Both the position numbers and the translations under genes were made by a program. DNA of 64,000 bases from a bacterium (GTDB lineage Bacteria; Pseudomonadota; Gammaproteobacteria; Nevskiales; OUC007): assembly GCA_018222345.1 (NCBI GenBank), contig JAAFAL010000001.1:1-64000 (forward strand), written 5' to 3'. The notes under the pieces are model-generated. The model saw nothing but the letters and a program-made list of their open reading frames with translations. It searched no databases and was not told the origin of the DNA. Positions 50,607-59,398 of the stretch are shown here, in pieces. The first letter of the stretch is position 1; each line of letters opens with the position of its first letter.

Positions 50607-51608
50607 CTACCGGCACTCGGGCCGGCGCACGCCTTGGCCCCCGCGCTGCCGCGGCGGTGGGCATGCAGGCTGTGTCGGCGGCGGCGGTGACGCACAATCC
50701 AACCCCAGCATGGCGCAGCGGTATTCAGGCGCGGGCTGTGGCGCCGTGTTCGCGCCGGCGACTTTGTACACATCGCCCGGTGTCAGGCCGGCTTGGCCGG
50801 CGGCATTGCCAAGCGTGATACTGCCTTCAGCCAATCCAGTGAGCAAGCCGCCGGGCAGCACGCCGCGGCTGGTTTGGCACTGCGGTGCATCGCAGTAATG
50901 CAGCACGGTTTCGGTGCCACGCAAGCCCAGCACTGCAACCGGCGTGCTGATATCGGGGTGCTCAACAGTCACGTCGGGCTTGAGCAGGCCGGAAATCATG
51001 CGCAACCCGCCGCGGCCGAGCTCGATGAGGCGGCTACCGACGTTGCCGTCGCCACGCTTGAAGCTCAGGCGGCTGAGCAGCACATCGGTGTTGTCCTGCA
51101 AGTACAACTGGCTGCCGTCCAACAAGCGCACTTTGGCGCGGCCGCTGGCCAGCAACAGGCGGTCTTCCTCGTGCACTGCCTGGCCAATAGCCAGCGTGCG
51201 TTGGCCACCGGCATAGAGCGCCGTCAGCCCGCCGTCGAGCATCTCTACCGTGCCGATCACCGATGTTGCAGGCGGTGGCGCTGCGGCGGGTTGGTCCAAC
51301 ACATAGCTGCGTGGCTCCGACGCCAGCGGCAGGGTTAAGGTTTTGCCCGGCATGATGCGGCGAAAATCCCCGCCCTCGAACGCGTGCGGGTTGGTTTGCA
51401 CCACCTGCGCACGCGATGGCCGCTCACCCGGCAAGTAAGTGGCCTGCAAGATGCTGTCCAGCGTCTCGCCGGGCTGAATCTCGTGCAGCAAAATGGCTTT
51501 GGGCGCGGACGACGTTACTTGCGCTGCCACGAACTGCGGCACTAGCGATAGCAACACGACGGCAATCATGTTGCCAATGCCACCGGGCGTCGCATAAAGA
51601 TGTGTCAT
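50607..51608 (-). CDS. Exported FecR-domain protein with LysM-like N-terminal region
   Basis: This 333-residue exported protein has a hydrophobic signal (MIAVVLLSLVPQFVAA). The segment LHEIQPGETLDSILQATYLPGE...VVQTNPHAF resembles a LysM carbohydrate-binding repeat. A FecR domain (about 150-260) follows: GRAKVRLLDGSQLYLQDNTDVLL...VTVEHPDISTPVAVLGLRGTE. The C-terminus is rich in Pro, Cys and Arg. No sigma factor or TonB receptor is adjacent, so it is not a classical anti-sigma FecR. The ATG at 51608 has AAGGAA upstream. Confidence 0.85.
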   Translation of the reverse strand: MTHLYATPGGIGNMIAVVLLSLVPQFVAAQVTSSAPKAILLHEIQPGETLDSILQATYLPGERPSRAQVVQTNPHAFEGGDFRRIMPGKTLTLPLASEPRSYVLDQPAAAPPPATSVIGTVEMLDGGLTALYAGGQRTLAIGQAVHEEDRLLLASGRAKVRLLDGSQLYLQDNTDVLLSRLSFKRGDGNVGSRLIELGRGGLRMISGLLKPDVTVEHPDISTPVAVLGLRGTETVLHYCDAPQCQTSRGVLPGGLLTGLAEGSITLGNAAGQAGLTPGDVYKVAGANTAPQPAPEYRCAMLGLDCASPPPPTQPACPPPRQRGGQGVRRPECR

Positions 51609-51702
51609 CCGAAATTCCTTGGTGATTTGGGGCACCCGTGAGGTCACGCTGGCCGCGGGCGAACACTAACATTGCGGCATTGGCATTCCCTGGGCACAAA
51701 CC

Positions 51703-51721
51703 GGAACTGGTTCACAGTTCC
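51703..51721. terminator. Inverted repeat after prkB, possible terminator
   Basis: GGAACTG-GTTCA-CAGTTCC has perfect 7-bp arms and lies just downstream of prkB. No convincing T-run follows on the minus strand, so function is uncertain. Confidence 0.3.
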
Positions 51722-51731
51722 AACCCAGGGC

Positions 51732-52664
51732 TCAGGCCGGTGCGCGCCCCGCCTGCTCCGCTCCGGCCGCGTCTTCCGTGCCACCAGCCACAGCGCGCCG
51801 GCGTTGGTGCATCAGCCGCCGAATCAGCGGCTCGAGCACCAATTGCATGGTGCGCGACATGTGCTCGCCCGGCGCCACAATGGTGTTTTGCCGCGGCATG
51901 AAGGCGCGCGGAATGAGGTCGAGCAAGGCGCCAAAATCGACCGCCGCCGCCGCGCTGTCGGCAAAGTGGATGACCACGTAGCTCTCGGCGGCGGTGGGCA
52001 CGCGCTTGACCGCAAACGGGTTGGACGTATCGACCAGCGGCACGCGCTGGAAGTTGATATCGGTGCGCGAAAACTGCGGCGTAATGTAGTTCACGTAGTC
52101 GGGCATGCGGCGCAAAATAGTGCGCGCCACGTCCGACGGCGCGTGGCCGCGGTCGGCCGTGTCGCGGTGGATTTTTTGCACCCATTCCAGGTTGATCGTC
52201 GGCGTCATGCCGATGAGCAGGTCAACATACTGGGCCACGTTCACGCGGTCGGTAATGACACCGCCATGCAGGCCCTCGTATAGCAATAAATCGGTGTTTT
52301 CGGCGGTCGCTTGCCAGGGCGTGAAGTGTCCGACAGGCGCGCCGAGGGCCTCGGCTTCGATCTCGTTATGAATATAGTGGCGAAAGTCACCGCGGCCGTG
52401 CTCGGAATAGTCGCGAAACAAGGCTTCCAGCCGATCCATATGATTGGCCGCCGGGCCGAAGTGGCTGAAGTTTTCGCCACGGATGCGCGCGCGCTCGATG
52501 GCGGTGGCCATCTCGTCGCGGGTGTAAGCGTGGAAGCAGTCGCCGGCCACCTCGGCGGCGTTCAGGCCCAGCGAAGCGAACAACTTGGCAAACACCGCCC
52601 GCGCGGTGCTGGTGCCAGCGCCCGACGAGCCGGTAACGGCAATGATGGGATGACGCTCAGACAC
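51732..52664 (-). CDS. prkB: Phosphoribulokinase-family kinase (PrkB type)
   Basis: This 310-residue P-loop kinase is close in pattern to E. coli PrkB: IIAVTGSSGAGTSTARAVF (Walker A), FGPAANHMDRLE, FTPWQ, YEGLHGGV and NYITPQFSRTDINFQRVPLVDTSNPF. True phosphoribulokinases phosphorylate ribulose 5-phosphate in the Calvin cycle, but no RuBisCO gene is in view. The orphan proteobacterial type has no settled substrate, to my knowledge. The start is the GTG at 52664, overlapping trmB by 8 bases, so it is coupled to trmB. Confidence 0.88.
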   Translation of the reverse strand: MSERHPIIAVTGSSGAGTSTARAVFAKLFASLGLNAAEVAGDCFHAYTRDEMATAIERARIRGENFSHFGPAANHMDRLEALFRDYSEHGRGDFRHYIHNEIEAEALGAPVGHFTPWQATAENTDLLLYEGLHGGVITDRVNVAQYVDLLIGMTPTINLEWVQKIHRDTADRGHAPSDVARTILRRMPDYVNYITPQFSRTDINFQRVPLVDTSNPFAVKRVPTAAESYVVIHFADSAAAAVDFGALLDLIPRAFMPRQNTIVAPGEHMSRTMQLVLEPLIRRLMHQRRRAVAGGTEDAAGAEQAGRAPA

Positions 52665-53337
52665 GGATGTACGCAAAGTCCCACACGCCATGACCCAAGC
52701 GCAGGCCGCGACGCTCGAACTTGGTCTGGATGCGGTCAACGGGTGCACCGTCATCGGTCGGCACGTCGGCGCCTTGCCACGCCGGGTGCGCGCCACACAC
52801 GGCCTGCATGTGCTCGGCGTAGTCTTCCCAATCAGTAGCCAGGCGCAGCAGGCCGCCGGGTTGGATCACGCGAGCAACATCGTCCAGAAATGGCTCCTGC
52901 ACCAACCGCCGCTTGTGATGGCGTGCCTTGTGCCAAGGGTCGGGGAACAGCACGTAAATCGCGTTGAGACTTTGCGGCGGGATGGTGTCGCGCAGCAACT
53001 CGGCGGCATCCAGATCCGCAAGCTTCAGATTGTCGATGCCCGCCTCGGCAGCACCAGCCAACAAACGCCCAACGCCTGGCCGGTGAACCTCAAGGCCGAT
53101 GAAGTTGCGGTCCGGGTGCGCCTTGGCCTGCGCCAGTAGGTTGTCGCCATCGCCAAAACCAATCTCCAGCGTGATCGGCGCTTGGCGCGCAAACAATGCA
53201 GCCGGGTCACGCAGCCCACGGGCATCGGTGCCGTAGTGCGGCCACTGCTGCTCTAGCGCCCGCGCCTGGCCGCTAGTCAGGCGGCCTTCACGGCGGACAA
53301 AGCTGCGGATTGGCCGATGATGCGAGGCAGCGCCCAT
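52657..53337 (-). CDS. trmB: tRNA (guanine-N7-)-methyltransferase
   Basis: TrmB makes m7G46 in tRNA. The 226-residue product has the SAM motif LEIGFGDGDNLL and the family signature VLFPDPWHKARHHKRRLVQ. The C-terminal TKFERRGLRLGHGVWDF is typical. The ATG at 53337 overlaps the thiG stop by one base (TGATG); a GTG just before is also possible. Confidence 0.95.
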   Translation of the reverse strand: MGAASHHRPIRSFVRREGRLTSGQARALEQQWPHYGTDARGLRDPAALFARQAPITLEIGFGDGDNLLAQAKAHPDRNFIGLEVHRPGVGRLLAGAAEAGIDNLKLADLDAAELLRDTIPPQSLNAIYVLFPDPWHKARHHKRRLVQEPFLDDVARVIQPGGLLRLATDWEDYAEHMQAVCGAHPAWQGADVPTDDGAPVDRIQTKFERRGLRLGHGVWDFAYIRV

Positions 53338-54134
53338 CACCCCGGCATGTCGGTGAGCGGCGACGAGGCGCTGGCGTAGCGCCGCCGCGGCATACGGCCA
53401 GCCAAAAACGCGTTGCGGCCGGCATCGATGGCCTGGCGCATGGCGGTGGCCATGCGCACCGGCTCGCGCGCCTCGGCAATGGCGGTGTTCATCAGCACGC
53501 CATCGCAGCCCAATTCCATGGCAATGGCGGCGTCAGATGCGGTGCCGACGCCAGCATCAACGATGATTGGCACGCTGGCATTTTCGACAATGGTGAGGAT
53601 GTTGTAGCGGTTCTGGATGCCCAGCCCCGAGCCGATGGGCGCGGCCAGCGGCATCACCGCCACGCAGCCGATGTCTTCCAGGCGTTTGGCGATGATGGGA
53701 TCGTCGGAGGTGTAAACCATGACCTCGAAGCCGTCATCGACCAGGATTTGCGCAGCCTCCAGGGTGGCCGTGATATCGGGGTACAAGGTCTGCTTGTCGC
53801 CCAGCACCTCCAATTTGACCAAGTTGTGGCCATCGAGCAGCTCGCGCGCGAGCCGGCAGGTGCGCACAGCATCCTCGGTCGTATAGCAACCAGCGGTGTT
53901 AGGCAGGATCGTAAATTCATCCGGCGGGATCACGTCCAGCAGGTTCGGCTTGTCCGGGTTCTGGCCGATATTGCTGCGGCGGATAGCCACGGTGACGATG
54001 TCGGCGCCAGAGGCGCGAATCGCCGTGCCGGTCTGCTCCATCGACGCATACTTGCCCGTGCCCACCAGCAAACGGGATTGATACGTGCGGCCGGCCAGGG
54101 CCAGCAAGTCGTCGGGCTGCGCGGTGTCTGCCAT
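53337..54134 (-). CDS. thiG: Thiazole synthase
   Basis: ThiG assembles the thiazole phosphate ring of thiamine from deoxyxylulose phosphate, dehydroglycine and ThiS thiocarboxylate. The 265-residue TIM-barrel has the Schiff-base Lys in [19 protein letters not shown] near the N-terminus and [14 protein letters not shown]. It follows thiS by 57 bases and precedes trmB, with which it overlaps. Confidence 0.96.
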   Translation of the reverse strand: MADTAQPDDLLALAGRTYQSRLLVGTGKYASMEQTGTAIRASGADIVTVAIRRSNIGQNPDKPNLLDVIPPDEFTILPNTAGCYTTEDAVRTCRLARELLDGHNLVKLEVLGDKQTLYPDITATLEAAQILVDDGFEVMVYTSDDPIIAKRLEDIGCVAVMPLAAPIGSGLGIQNRYNILTIVENASVPIIVDAGVGTASDAAIAMELGCDGVLMNTAIAEAREPVRMATAMRQAIDAGRNAFLAGRMPRRRYASASSPLTDMPG

Positions 54135-54191
54135 GAGTGTCGCGGAATAAATCGGGCCGCACAGTTTACACCGCGACCGCTTCCGGTTCGG

Positions 54192-54392
54192 TCAACCGCC
54201 GCCGATGGCGTGGACGATCTCCACCACGTCACCCGCCTGCAGCACATGCGTGGCGTGGGCCGAACGGGTGATGATCTGCCGGTTCACCTCCACCGCAACA
54301 CGCTTGTCGCCGTAGCCCATGGCGGCCAGCAAATCGGCAATGCTTGTGTGCGCATCAATGCTGCGTGGCTGGCCGTTGACTTCAATATCCAT
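54192..54392 (-). CDS. thiS: Sulfur carrier protein ThiS
   Basis: ThiS is the ubiquitin-like sulfur donor for thiazole synthesis. The 66-residue protein starts MDIEVNGQPRSID and ends in HAIGGG; the C-terminal Gly-Gly is the site of thiocarboxylate formation. The ATG at 54392 is chosen because the upstream extension has no family match. It is directly upstream of thiG and divergent from purD. Confidence 0.93.
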   Translation of the reverse strand: MDIEVNGQPRSIDAHTSIADLLAAMGYGDKRVAVEVNRQIITRSAHATHVLQAGDVVEIVHAIGGG

Positions 54393-54463
54393 GGTGCTTT
54401 GCCGATGTAAGCCGGTGATAGACTGCGCGCCCAGTTTAATCGCCCGCGGCGGGCCATGCTTTG

Positions 54464-55738
54464 ATGACAGACAAGACGGTTTTGGTAGTCGGCGGCGGCG
54501 GCCGCGAACATGCGCTGGCGTGGAAGTTGGCGCAGTCGGACCAGGTTGCCAAGGTGCTCGTCGCGCCGGGAAATGCCGGCACAGCGAGCGAACCCAAATG
54601 CACCAATGTCGATGTCGGCGCCGAAGACATTGGCGGCCTGCTGGCGCTGGCACGTGGTCAAGCTGTTGACCTGACCGTCATCGGCCCCGAAGCGCCGCTG
54701 GCGGCAGGCATTGTCGATCAATTCGCGGCCGCTGGGTTGCGCTGTTTCGGGCCAATCAAAGCCGCGGCGCAGCTCGAAGCATCAAAAGCCTACGCCAAGG
54801 ACTTTTTCGCCCGCCACGACATCCCCACCGCGGCCTACCAGGTGTTTTCCGACATCGACCCGGCACTGGCCTACATCGCCGAGCGCGGCGCACCGATTGT
54901 GGTCAAGGCCGACGGCCTGGCCGCCGGCAAAGGCGTGGTGGTCGCGCAAACCGAAAGTGAAGCGACCGCCGCCGTGCGCGACATGCTCGAAGGCAATGCT
55001 TTTGGCGATGCAGGCCATCGCGTCGTCATCGAAGATTGCCTGGTTGGCGAGGAAGCCAGCTTTATTGTCATTGCAGCCGATGGCGATTTCGTCGAGTTCG
55101 CCTCGTCGCAAGACCACAAGGCGGCATTTGATGGCGACAAAGGCCCGAATACGGGCGGCATGGGCGCCTACTCGCCCGCACCCGTGGTCACCGATGACGT
55201 GCGTGAGCGCATCATCGAACAAGTCATCAAGCCCACCCTGGCCGGCTTTGCCGCCGACGGCGTGCCCTACACCGGCTTTTTGTACGCCGGCGTGATGATC
55301 GACACGCAAGGCAACCCCAAGGTGCTGGAATTCAACTGCCGCCTGGGCGACCCCGAAACGCAGCCGCTACTGTCACGGCTCAAGTCCGACCTGTACGTGC
55401 TGCTCGATGCCGCCGTCGAAGGCAAATTGGCCAGCGCAAGCGCCGACTGGGACTCCCGCGCCGCCTTGGGCGTGGTGATGGCCAGCGGTGGTTACCCCGG
55501 CGGCTACCGCAAGGGCGACGTCATCAGTGGGCTGGACGCCGTGGACGGCGCCAAAGTGTTCCACGCCGGAACGGCAGAATCCGATGGCGAGGTCGTGACC
55601 AGTGGAGGGCGCGTGCTGTGCGTGACGGCTTTGGGTGACGACGTCGCCGAAGCACAAAAGGCGGCGTATGCCGGCGTCGAGCAAGTTTGCTGGGACGACG
55701 TGATGTTTCGGCGGGATATTGGTTATCGGGCGATCTGA
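54464..55738 (+). CDS. purD: Phosphoribosylamine--glycine ligase
   Basis: PurD joins glycine to phosphoribosylamine in purine synthesis. The 424-residue ATP-grasp enzyme has VLVVGGGGREHALAWKLAQ, APGNAGT, the KADGLAAGKGV ATP-binding loop and LEFNCRLGDPETQ. The ATG at 54464 is preferred to the TTG one codon earlier. It converges on kynA with a 3-base gap. Confidence 0.97.
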   Translation: MTDKTVLVVGGGGREHALAWKLAQSDQVAKVLVAPGNAGTASEPKCTNVDVGAEDIGGLLALARGQAVDLTVIGPEAPLAAGIVDQFAAAGLRCFGPIKAAAQLEASKAYAKDFFARHDIPTAAYQVFSDIDPALAYIAERGAPIVVKADGLAAGKGVVVAQTESEATAAVRDMLEGNAFGDAGHRVVIEDCLVGEEASFIVIAADGDFVEFASSQDHKAAFDGDKGPNTGGMGAYSPAPVVTDDVRERIIEQVIKPTLAGFAADGVPYTGFLYAGVMIDTQGNPKVLEFNCRLGDPETQPLLSRLKSDLYVLLDAAVEGKLASASADWDSRAALGVVMASGGYPGGYRKGDVISGLDAVDGAKVFHAGTAESDGEVVTSGGRVLCVTALGDDVAEAQKAAYAGVEQVCWDDVMFRRDIGYRAI

Positions 55739-55741
55739 TCG

Positions 55742-56611
55742 TCAGGCGCTGAACACTTCATTGCGCACTTGCCAAAGCTCCGGGTAGAGAAAATTCTCCA
55801 TCCCATCCACGGCCGTTTTTTGCAAATAACGCAGTCCGGCTGAGCCGCCTGTGCCCGTCGATTGGCCGATAACGCGCGCCACGGTCGTCAAATGCCGCCA
55901 GCGCCAGCGGCGCAGAGCATCTTCAAGGTCAACCAGGCGCTCACCGAGTTGGAACCACGCCATGTGCGCGTCGGGTTCGGCGTAGATGGCCTGCCATTGG
56001 TCGAAGATCGCTTCGGACGGCTCGGCGATAGCGCTGTAGTCGCCGCTGCGCGGGCGCGGGGTGATGCCGGCGTCCGGGTAGCTGCGGGCCAGGCCGTCGA
56101 TTGCGGCGTCGTAGATGCTGGGAGCGCGCCAGCGCTGCTCCAGCTTGGCGCGCACATCGACGTTGGCGTGCATGGCGATCACGTCGGCCTGCTTGGTGCC
56201 GCCGCTGCCAGTGTCGAAGTCGCGAATGCGGGCTTTTTCGCCCAGCAGGAACTCGATCTCGCGGTTTTGCGCGCTTTGGAAACCGCTGGCCCCACCGCGG
56301 CCAACGCTGTCGCGGAATACGCGATATTCGCTGGGGGTCAGCGTGCTCAGCACGTCCCAGGTGCGGATTAGCAACAACTGAATTTGATGCACGCGGGCCA
56401 GAATCTTGTACGCCGCTAGGTCGCGCCCACCGTAGAGCGCGTTGATGGCGTTTTCCAGCTCGTGAATGATGAGCTTGAACCACAGCTCGTTGGACTGGTG
56501 GATAACGATGAACAGCAGTTCGCTGTCGGCCTCGGTTCGCGTGTGCTGTGCGTCGAGCAATTTGTCGAGGCCCAGGTAGCCGCCATAGCTGTCTTGCGGG
56601 GTCTCACTCAT
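55742..56611 (-). CDS. kynA: Tryptophan 2,3-dioxygenase
   Basis: This heme enzyme opens the indole ring of tryptophan to N-formylkynurenine, the first step of the kynurenine route. The 289-residue protein has YGGYLGLDKLLDAQ, the heme/substrate pocket LLFIVIHQSNELWFKLIIHELE, and the C-terminal GTGGSAGLRYLQKT typical of bacterial TDO. The ATG at 56611 lies 2 bases after the stop of the Rieske gene; a TTG two codons earlier is less likely. Other kynurenine genes are not in the window. Confidence 0.96.
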   Translation of the reverse strand: MSETPQDSYGGYLGLDKLLDAQHTRTEADSELLFIVIHQSNELWFKLIIHELENAINALYGGRDLAAYKILARVHQIQLLLIRTWDVLSTLTPSEYRVFRDSVGRGGASGFQSAQNREIEFLLGEKARIRDFDTGSGGTKQADVIAMHANVDVRAKLEQRWRAPSIYDAAIDGLARSYPDAGITPRPRSGDYSAIAEPSEAIFDQWQAIYAEPDAHMAWFQLGERLVDLEDALRRWRWRHLTTVARVIGQSTGTGGSAGLRYLQKTAVDGMENFLYPELWQVRNEVFSA

Positions 56612-56613
56612 GT

Positions 56614-56949
56614 TCAAAAGTCCTCATCGAGCACGACAATGCCGCCATCGACATAGACATTGGCCGGCTTCAGCGCCTGCCCAACGCACGGCCCCGCCAC
56701 ACAACGCCCGGTGTCGATTTCGAACAAGGCACCGTGCAGCGAGCATTGGATGTAGTCGCCACCCGAGGTCAAAAACTTGCCGGGTTGCCAATCCATGGGC
56801 GCATCGGTGTGGGGACAACTGTTGATGTAGCCATGCACGGCACCGCCCTGTTGCACCACACACAGCGAGTAACCGTCCGGGTGCTCCGGCAGTTCGAAGC
56901 GCGCGCTGCCGGGGTCCGCCAGTTCGGCCTGTCTGCACAGCCGCCTCAT
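56614..56949 (-). CDS. Rieske 2Fe-2S ferredoxin-like protein
   Basis: This 111-residue soluble Rieske protein has cluster ligands Cys45-Pro-His47 (NSCPHTDAP) and Cys69-x2-His72 (QCSLHGALF). The fold matches NirD-like or dioxygenase-type small Rieske ferredoxins. It overlaps the AmpG-like gene by 4 bases and ends 2 bases before kynA, so it is in one operon with tryptophan dioxygenase and could donate electrons to a linked enzyme. Its partner is not known. Confidence 0.92.
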   Translation of the reverse strand: MRRLCRQAELADPGSARFELPEHPDGYSLCVVQQGGAVHGYINSCPHTDAPMDWQPGKFLTSGGDYIQCSLHGALFEIDTGRCVAGPCVGQALKPANVYVDGGIVVLDEDF

Positions 56950-58289
56950 AGCTTGAGCTGGGCCACGGCGGCGTCGTTGGCCAAGTGCGCCCGCAGGGCT
57001 TTGGCAATCCAGATGAGCAGCAGCAGCGATGGCACCACCATCAGCGAGGTGATCAAGAAAAACAGCGCCCAGTTCCCGTCCATGTAGTCAACAATCGCAC
57101 CGCTTGGCGATGCCAGCAAGGTGCGGCCCAGGTTGCCGATGGACGCCATCAGCGCGTATTGCGTGGCCGAGAACGCGTGGCTGGTCAAGAACGACACAAA
57201 GGCCACAAACGCCACGGTGGAATAGGCGGCGGTGAAGTTGTCCAACAACACCGTCACCGCGAACAACCAGCTTTCCGGCCCGACGATGGCGATGACAGAA
57301 AACAGCAGGTTGGTTGACGCCATGGCGATGCCGGCCACGATGAGCCCGCGCACCAACCCAAAGCGCGCGTTGAACACACTGGCGACCACCGAGAAAACGA
57401 TGGTGATGACCCAGCCGAAGGTTTTGGAGAACGCGCCGATCTGCGTGTCGGTGTAGCCCACCTGCTTGTAGAACACGATGGACATGCGGCCCAGGAACGC
57501 TTCGCCCAGCTTGAACGTGAGCAGGAACAGCAAGATGCCCAGCCCCAGCTTGACGCCGTGGCGGGTGAAAAAGTCGCGGAATGGTGGCCAATAGGTCGCC
57601 ACCACCCATTCCAGCGGGTTGCGCGCCGGGTTGGCGGCAGCCACCGAGTGGTTGGGCGGCTCAGGCGCGAACATCGCCACCAGCATCAGTGGCAGCCAAA
57701 TCAGGGCCATCAAGCCGTAGATTTGATCCCAGCCCCAATCGGTGCCGCCCGCCACGAAAAAAGCTAGCGCCCCGCACAAGCTGTAGCCCGTCCACCAGCC
57801 GGCAGAAGCCGCCGCCGCGCCGTGCGAGATTGCGCCTTGCTCGGTGCGCGGGATCACGTCGATGCGGTAGGCATCGATGGCGATGTCCATGGTCGCGCCG
57901 CACAACGCAATGCCCAGCAGCACCATGCCGAGGCCGAACAAATCGTCATTCGGGTCTTGCGTGACCATCAGCGCGGTCAGCCCCAACAGCAGGAATTGCA
58001 TCAGCACAATCCAGCCGCGACGGCGGCCGAGCTTGCGCAGGCCCGGCACATGCAGGCGGTCGAGCAGCGGCGCCCAGAGGAAGTTCAGCGCATAAATGCC
58101 GCCAATGGCGCCGAGCGCACCGATGGTGGTGCGCGAAATGCCGGCATCGACCAGCCAGGCGCTAAGCACCGAGCCGATCAGCACCCACGGCAGGCCGCTG
58201 GCAATGCCCAGCAAAAACACGACCGCGATACGCGCATCGGCAAATGCGGCGAGCGATTCGCGCAGGCTTTGCGGGTGGGCTGGGCTCAT
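56946..58289 (-). CDS. AmpG-like MFS transporter
   Basis: This 447-residue MFS transporter of the AmpG type has 12 or more helices, FLLGIASGLPWVLIGSVLSAWLVDAGIS at the start and DIAIDAYRIDVIPRTEQG in the middle. AmpG proteins import muropeptides (anhydro-muropeptides) for recycling; related ones carry other substrates, so the exact cargo is inferred. It begins 4 bases after xthA and overlaps the Rieske gene. Confidence 0.9.
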   Translation of the reverse strand: MSPAHPQSLRESLAAFADARIAVVFLLGIASGLPWVLIGSVLSAWLVDAGISRTTIGALGAIGGIYALNFLWAPLLDRLHVPGLRKLGRRRGWIVLMQFLLLGLTALMVTQDPNDDLFGLGMVLLGIALCGATMDIAIDAYRIDVIPRTEQGAISHGAAAASAGWWTGYSLCGALAFFVAGGTDWGWDQIYGLMALIWLPLMLVAMFAPEPPNHSVAAANPARNPLEWVVATYWPPFRDFFTRHGVKLGLGILLFLLTFKLGEAFLGRMSIVFYKQVGYTDTQIGAFSKTFGWVITIVFSVVASVFNARFGLVRGLIVAGIAMASTNLLFSVIAIVGPESWLFAVTVLLDNFTAAYSTVAFVAFVSFLTSHAFSATQYALMASIGNLGRTLLASPSGAIVDYMDGNWALFFLITSLMVVPSLLLLIWIAKALRAHLANDAAVAQLKL

Positions 58290-58293
58290 TCGG

Positions 58294-59058
58294 CTACAAG
58301 ATATAGTCGATGGTCAGCGGCGCATGGTCGGAAAACCGCCCGTCGCGATACACGGATGCGCTTTGCACCGTGTCGCGCAAGTTCGACGAAACAATCTGGT
58401 AGTCGATCCGCCATCCCACGTTGTTGTCCCAGGCGCGGCCGCGGTTCGACCACCAGGTGTATTGCTCGGTGTCGGGCTCAACCACACGGTAGGCATCGAC
58501 CAGGCCGACGTCATCAAACACGGTGTCGAGCCAAGCGCGCTCTTCGGGCAAAAAGCCCGAGTTCTTCTGGTTGGATTTCCAGTTTTTCAGGTCGATATTG
58601 CGGTGGGCAATGTTCCAGTCGCCACACAGGATATGCTTGCGGCCATCGGCTGCGCGCGCCTTGAGCCGGGGCAGGAATTCATCCAGAAAGCGGTACTTGG
58701 CCTGCTGGCGCTCGTCCTTGGACGAACCGGATGGCAGATACAGCGACTGCACGCACAGGTCACCAAAACGTGCCTCGATGCCGCGGCCCTCGTTGTCGAA
58801 CTCGGGCGACTGCAGGCCCCAGATGACCGAGTCGGGTTGCTCGCGGCTGTAGATGGCCGTGCCGCTGTACCCGCGCTTGTTGGCATCGCAGAAAAACGCG
58901 TGCCAGCCTTTGGGGAAAAAGTCAGCATTGAGCTGGTCAATGGCCGCCTTGGTTTCCTGAATGCAGACGACGTCGGCCTTCTGCTTGGGCAGCCAATCGA
59001 AAAAGCCCTTGCGCGCTGCCGCGCGGATGCCGTTGGCGTTGAGAGTAATGATGCGCAC
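58294..59058 (-). CDS. xthA: Exodeoxyribonuclease III (XthA/ExoA type)
   Basis: XthA is an AP endonuclease and 3'-5' exonuclease for base-excision repair. The 254-residue protein has the conserved RIITLNANGIRAA, the metal-binding Glu in CIQETK, GDWNIAHRNIDL, and the catalytic SDHAPLTIDY at the C-terminus. The related regulator Crc shares this fold but usually lacks some catalytic residues; those visible here are intact. The start is a GTG at 59058, immediately beside the MITE-like element, and no good ribosome site precedes it. Confidence 0.95.
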   Translation of the reverse strand: MRIITLNANGIRAAARKGFFDWLPKQKADVVCIQETKAAIDQLNADFFPKGWHAFFCDANKRGYSGTAIYSREQPDSVIWGLQSPEFDNEGRGIEARFGDLCVQSLYLPSGSSKDERQQAKYRFLDEFLPRLKARAADGRKHILCGDWNIAHRNIDLKNWKSNQKNSGFLPEERAWLDTVFDDVGLVDAYRVVEPDTEQYTWWSNRGRAWDNNVGWRIDYQIVSSNLRDTVQSASVYRDGRFSDHAPLTIDYIL

Positions 59059-59060
59059 GT

Positions 59061-59336
59061 TAGGGAAGCTCTGATTGAATCGCGCGAACCGCGTTCGAGA
59101 CCTGAAAAGCGCTGATGCAAGGCGGTCGGCGCCGCGCCGTAGTCATTCTACGGTCAAGCCGGCCAACGCAGTCAGCAGCGCCTTTCAGGCCGAACCCCTC
59201 AGGGGCCGGGCCTTTCCGGCCGCCTGGCGGCGTTACTCGTCGTTCGTGTGAAATGACCACAATTCTCTCCTCGTTCCTTGCCAGCCAGCCGGAAAGGACT
59301 CCGGCGCGGCCGCGCGATTCAATCAGAGCTTCCCTA
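59061..59336. mobile_element. MITE-like element with perfect 24-bp terminal inverted repeats
   Basis: GGGAAGCTCTGATTGAAT... at 59063 is repeated exactly in reverse complement ending at 59334, giving perfect 24-bp ends. Each is flanked by TA (59061-62, 59335-36), which fits a TA target duplication as in IS630/Tc1-like elements. The 272-base body has internal complementary segments, for example CCGTAGT-CATT-CTACGG, and no transposase gene. It fills the whole xthA-pyrE gap, ending 2 bases from the xthA start codon. Confidence 0.85.
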
Positions 59337-59364
59337 GGCGTCCCTGATCGCAAAACAAGGCCGG

Positions 59365-59370
59365 TATGAT
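59365..59370 (+). promoter_or_regulatory. Candidate -10 box for pyrE
   Basis: TATGAT lies 29 bases before the pyrE ATG. No good -35 is present at the right distance, which would fall at the junction with the MITE-like element. Confidence 0.3.
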
Positions 59371-59398
59371 ACGCGCCCCGCCCGACCGCGCGCCGCCC

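Noticed and set aside
51732-52664. Calvin-cycle phosphoribulokinase and hence autotrophy
   Set aside because: The protein is of the orphan PrkB type and no RuBisCO or other Calvin gene is present, so autotrophy is not supported.
58294-59058. Crc catabolite regulator instead of exonuclease III
   Set aside because: The position near pyrE resembles the Pseudomonas crc locus, but the metal-binding Glu and SDHAP catalytic motifs are intact, favouring an active nuclease.
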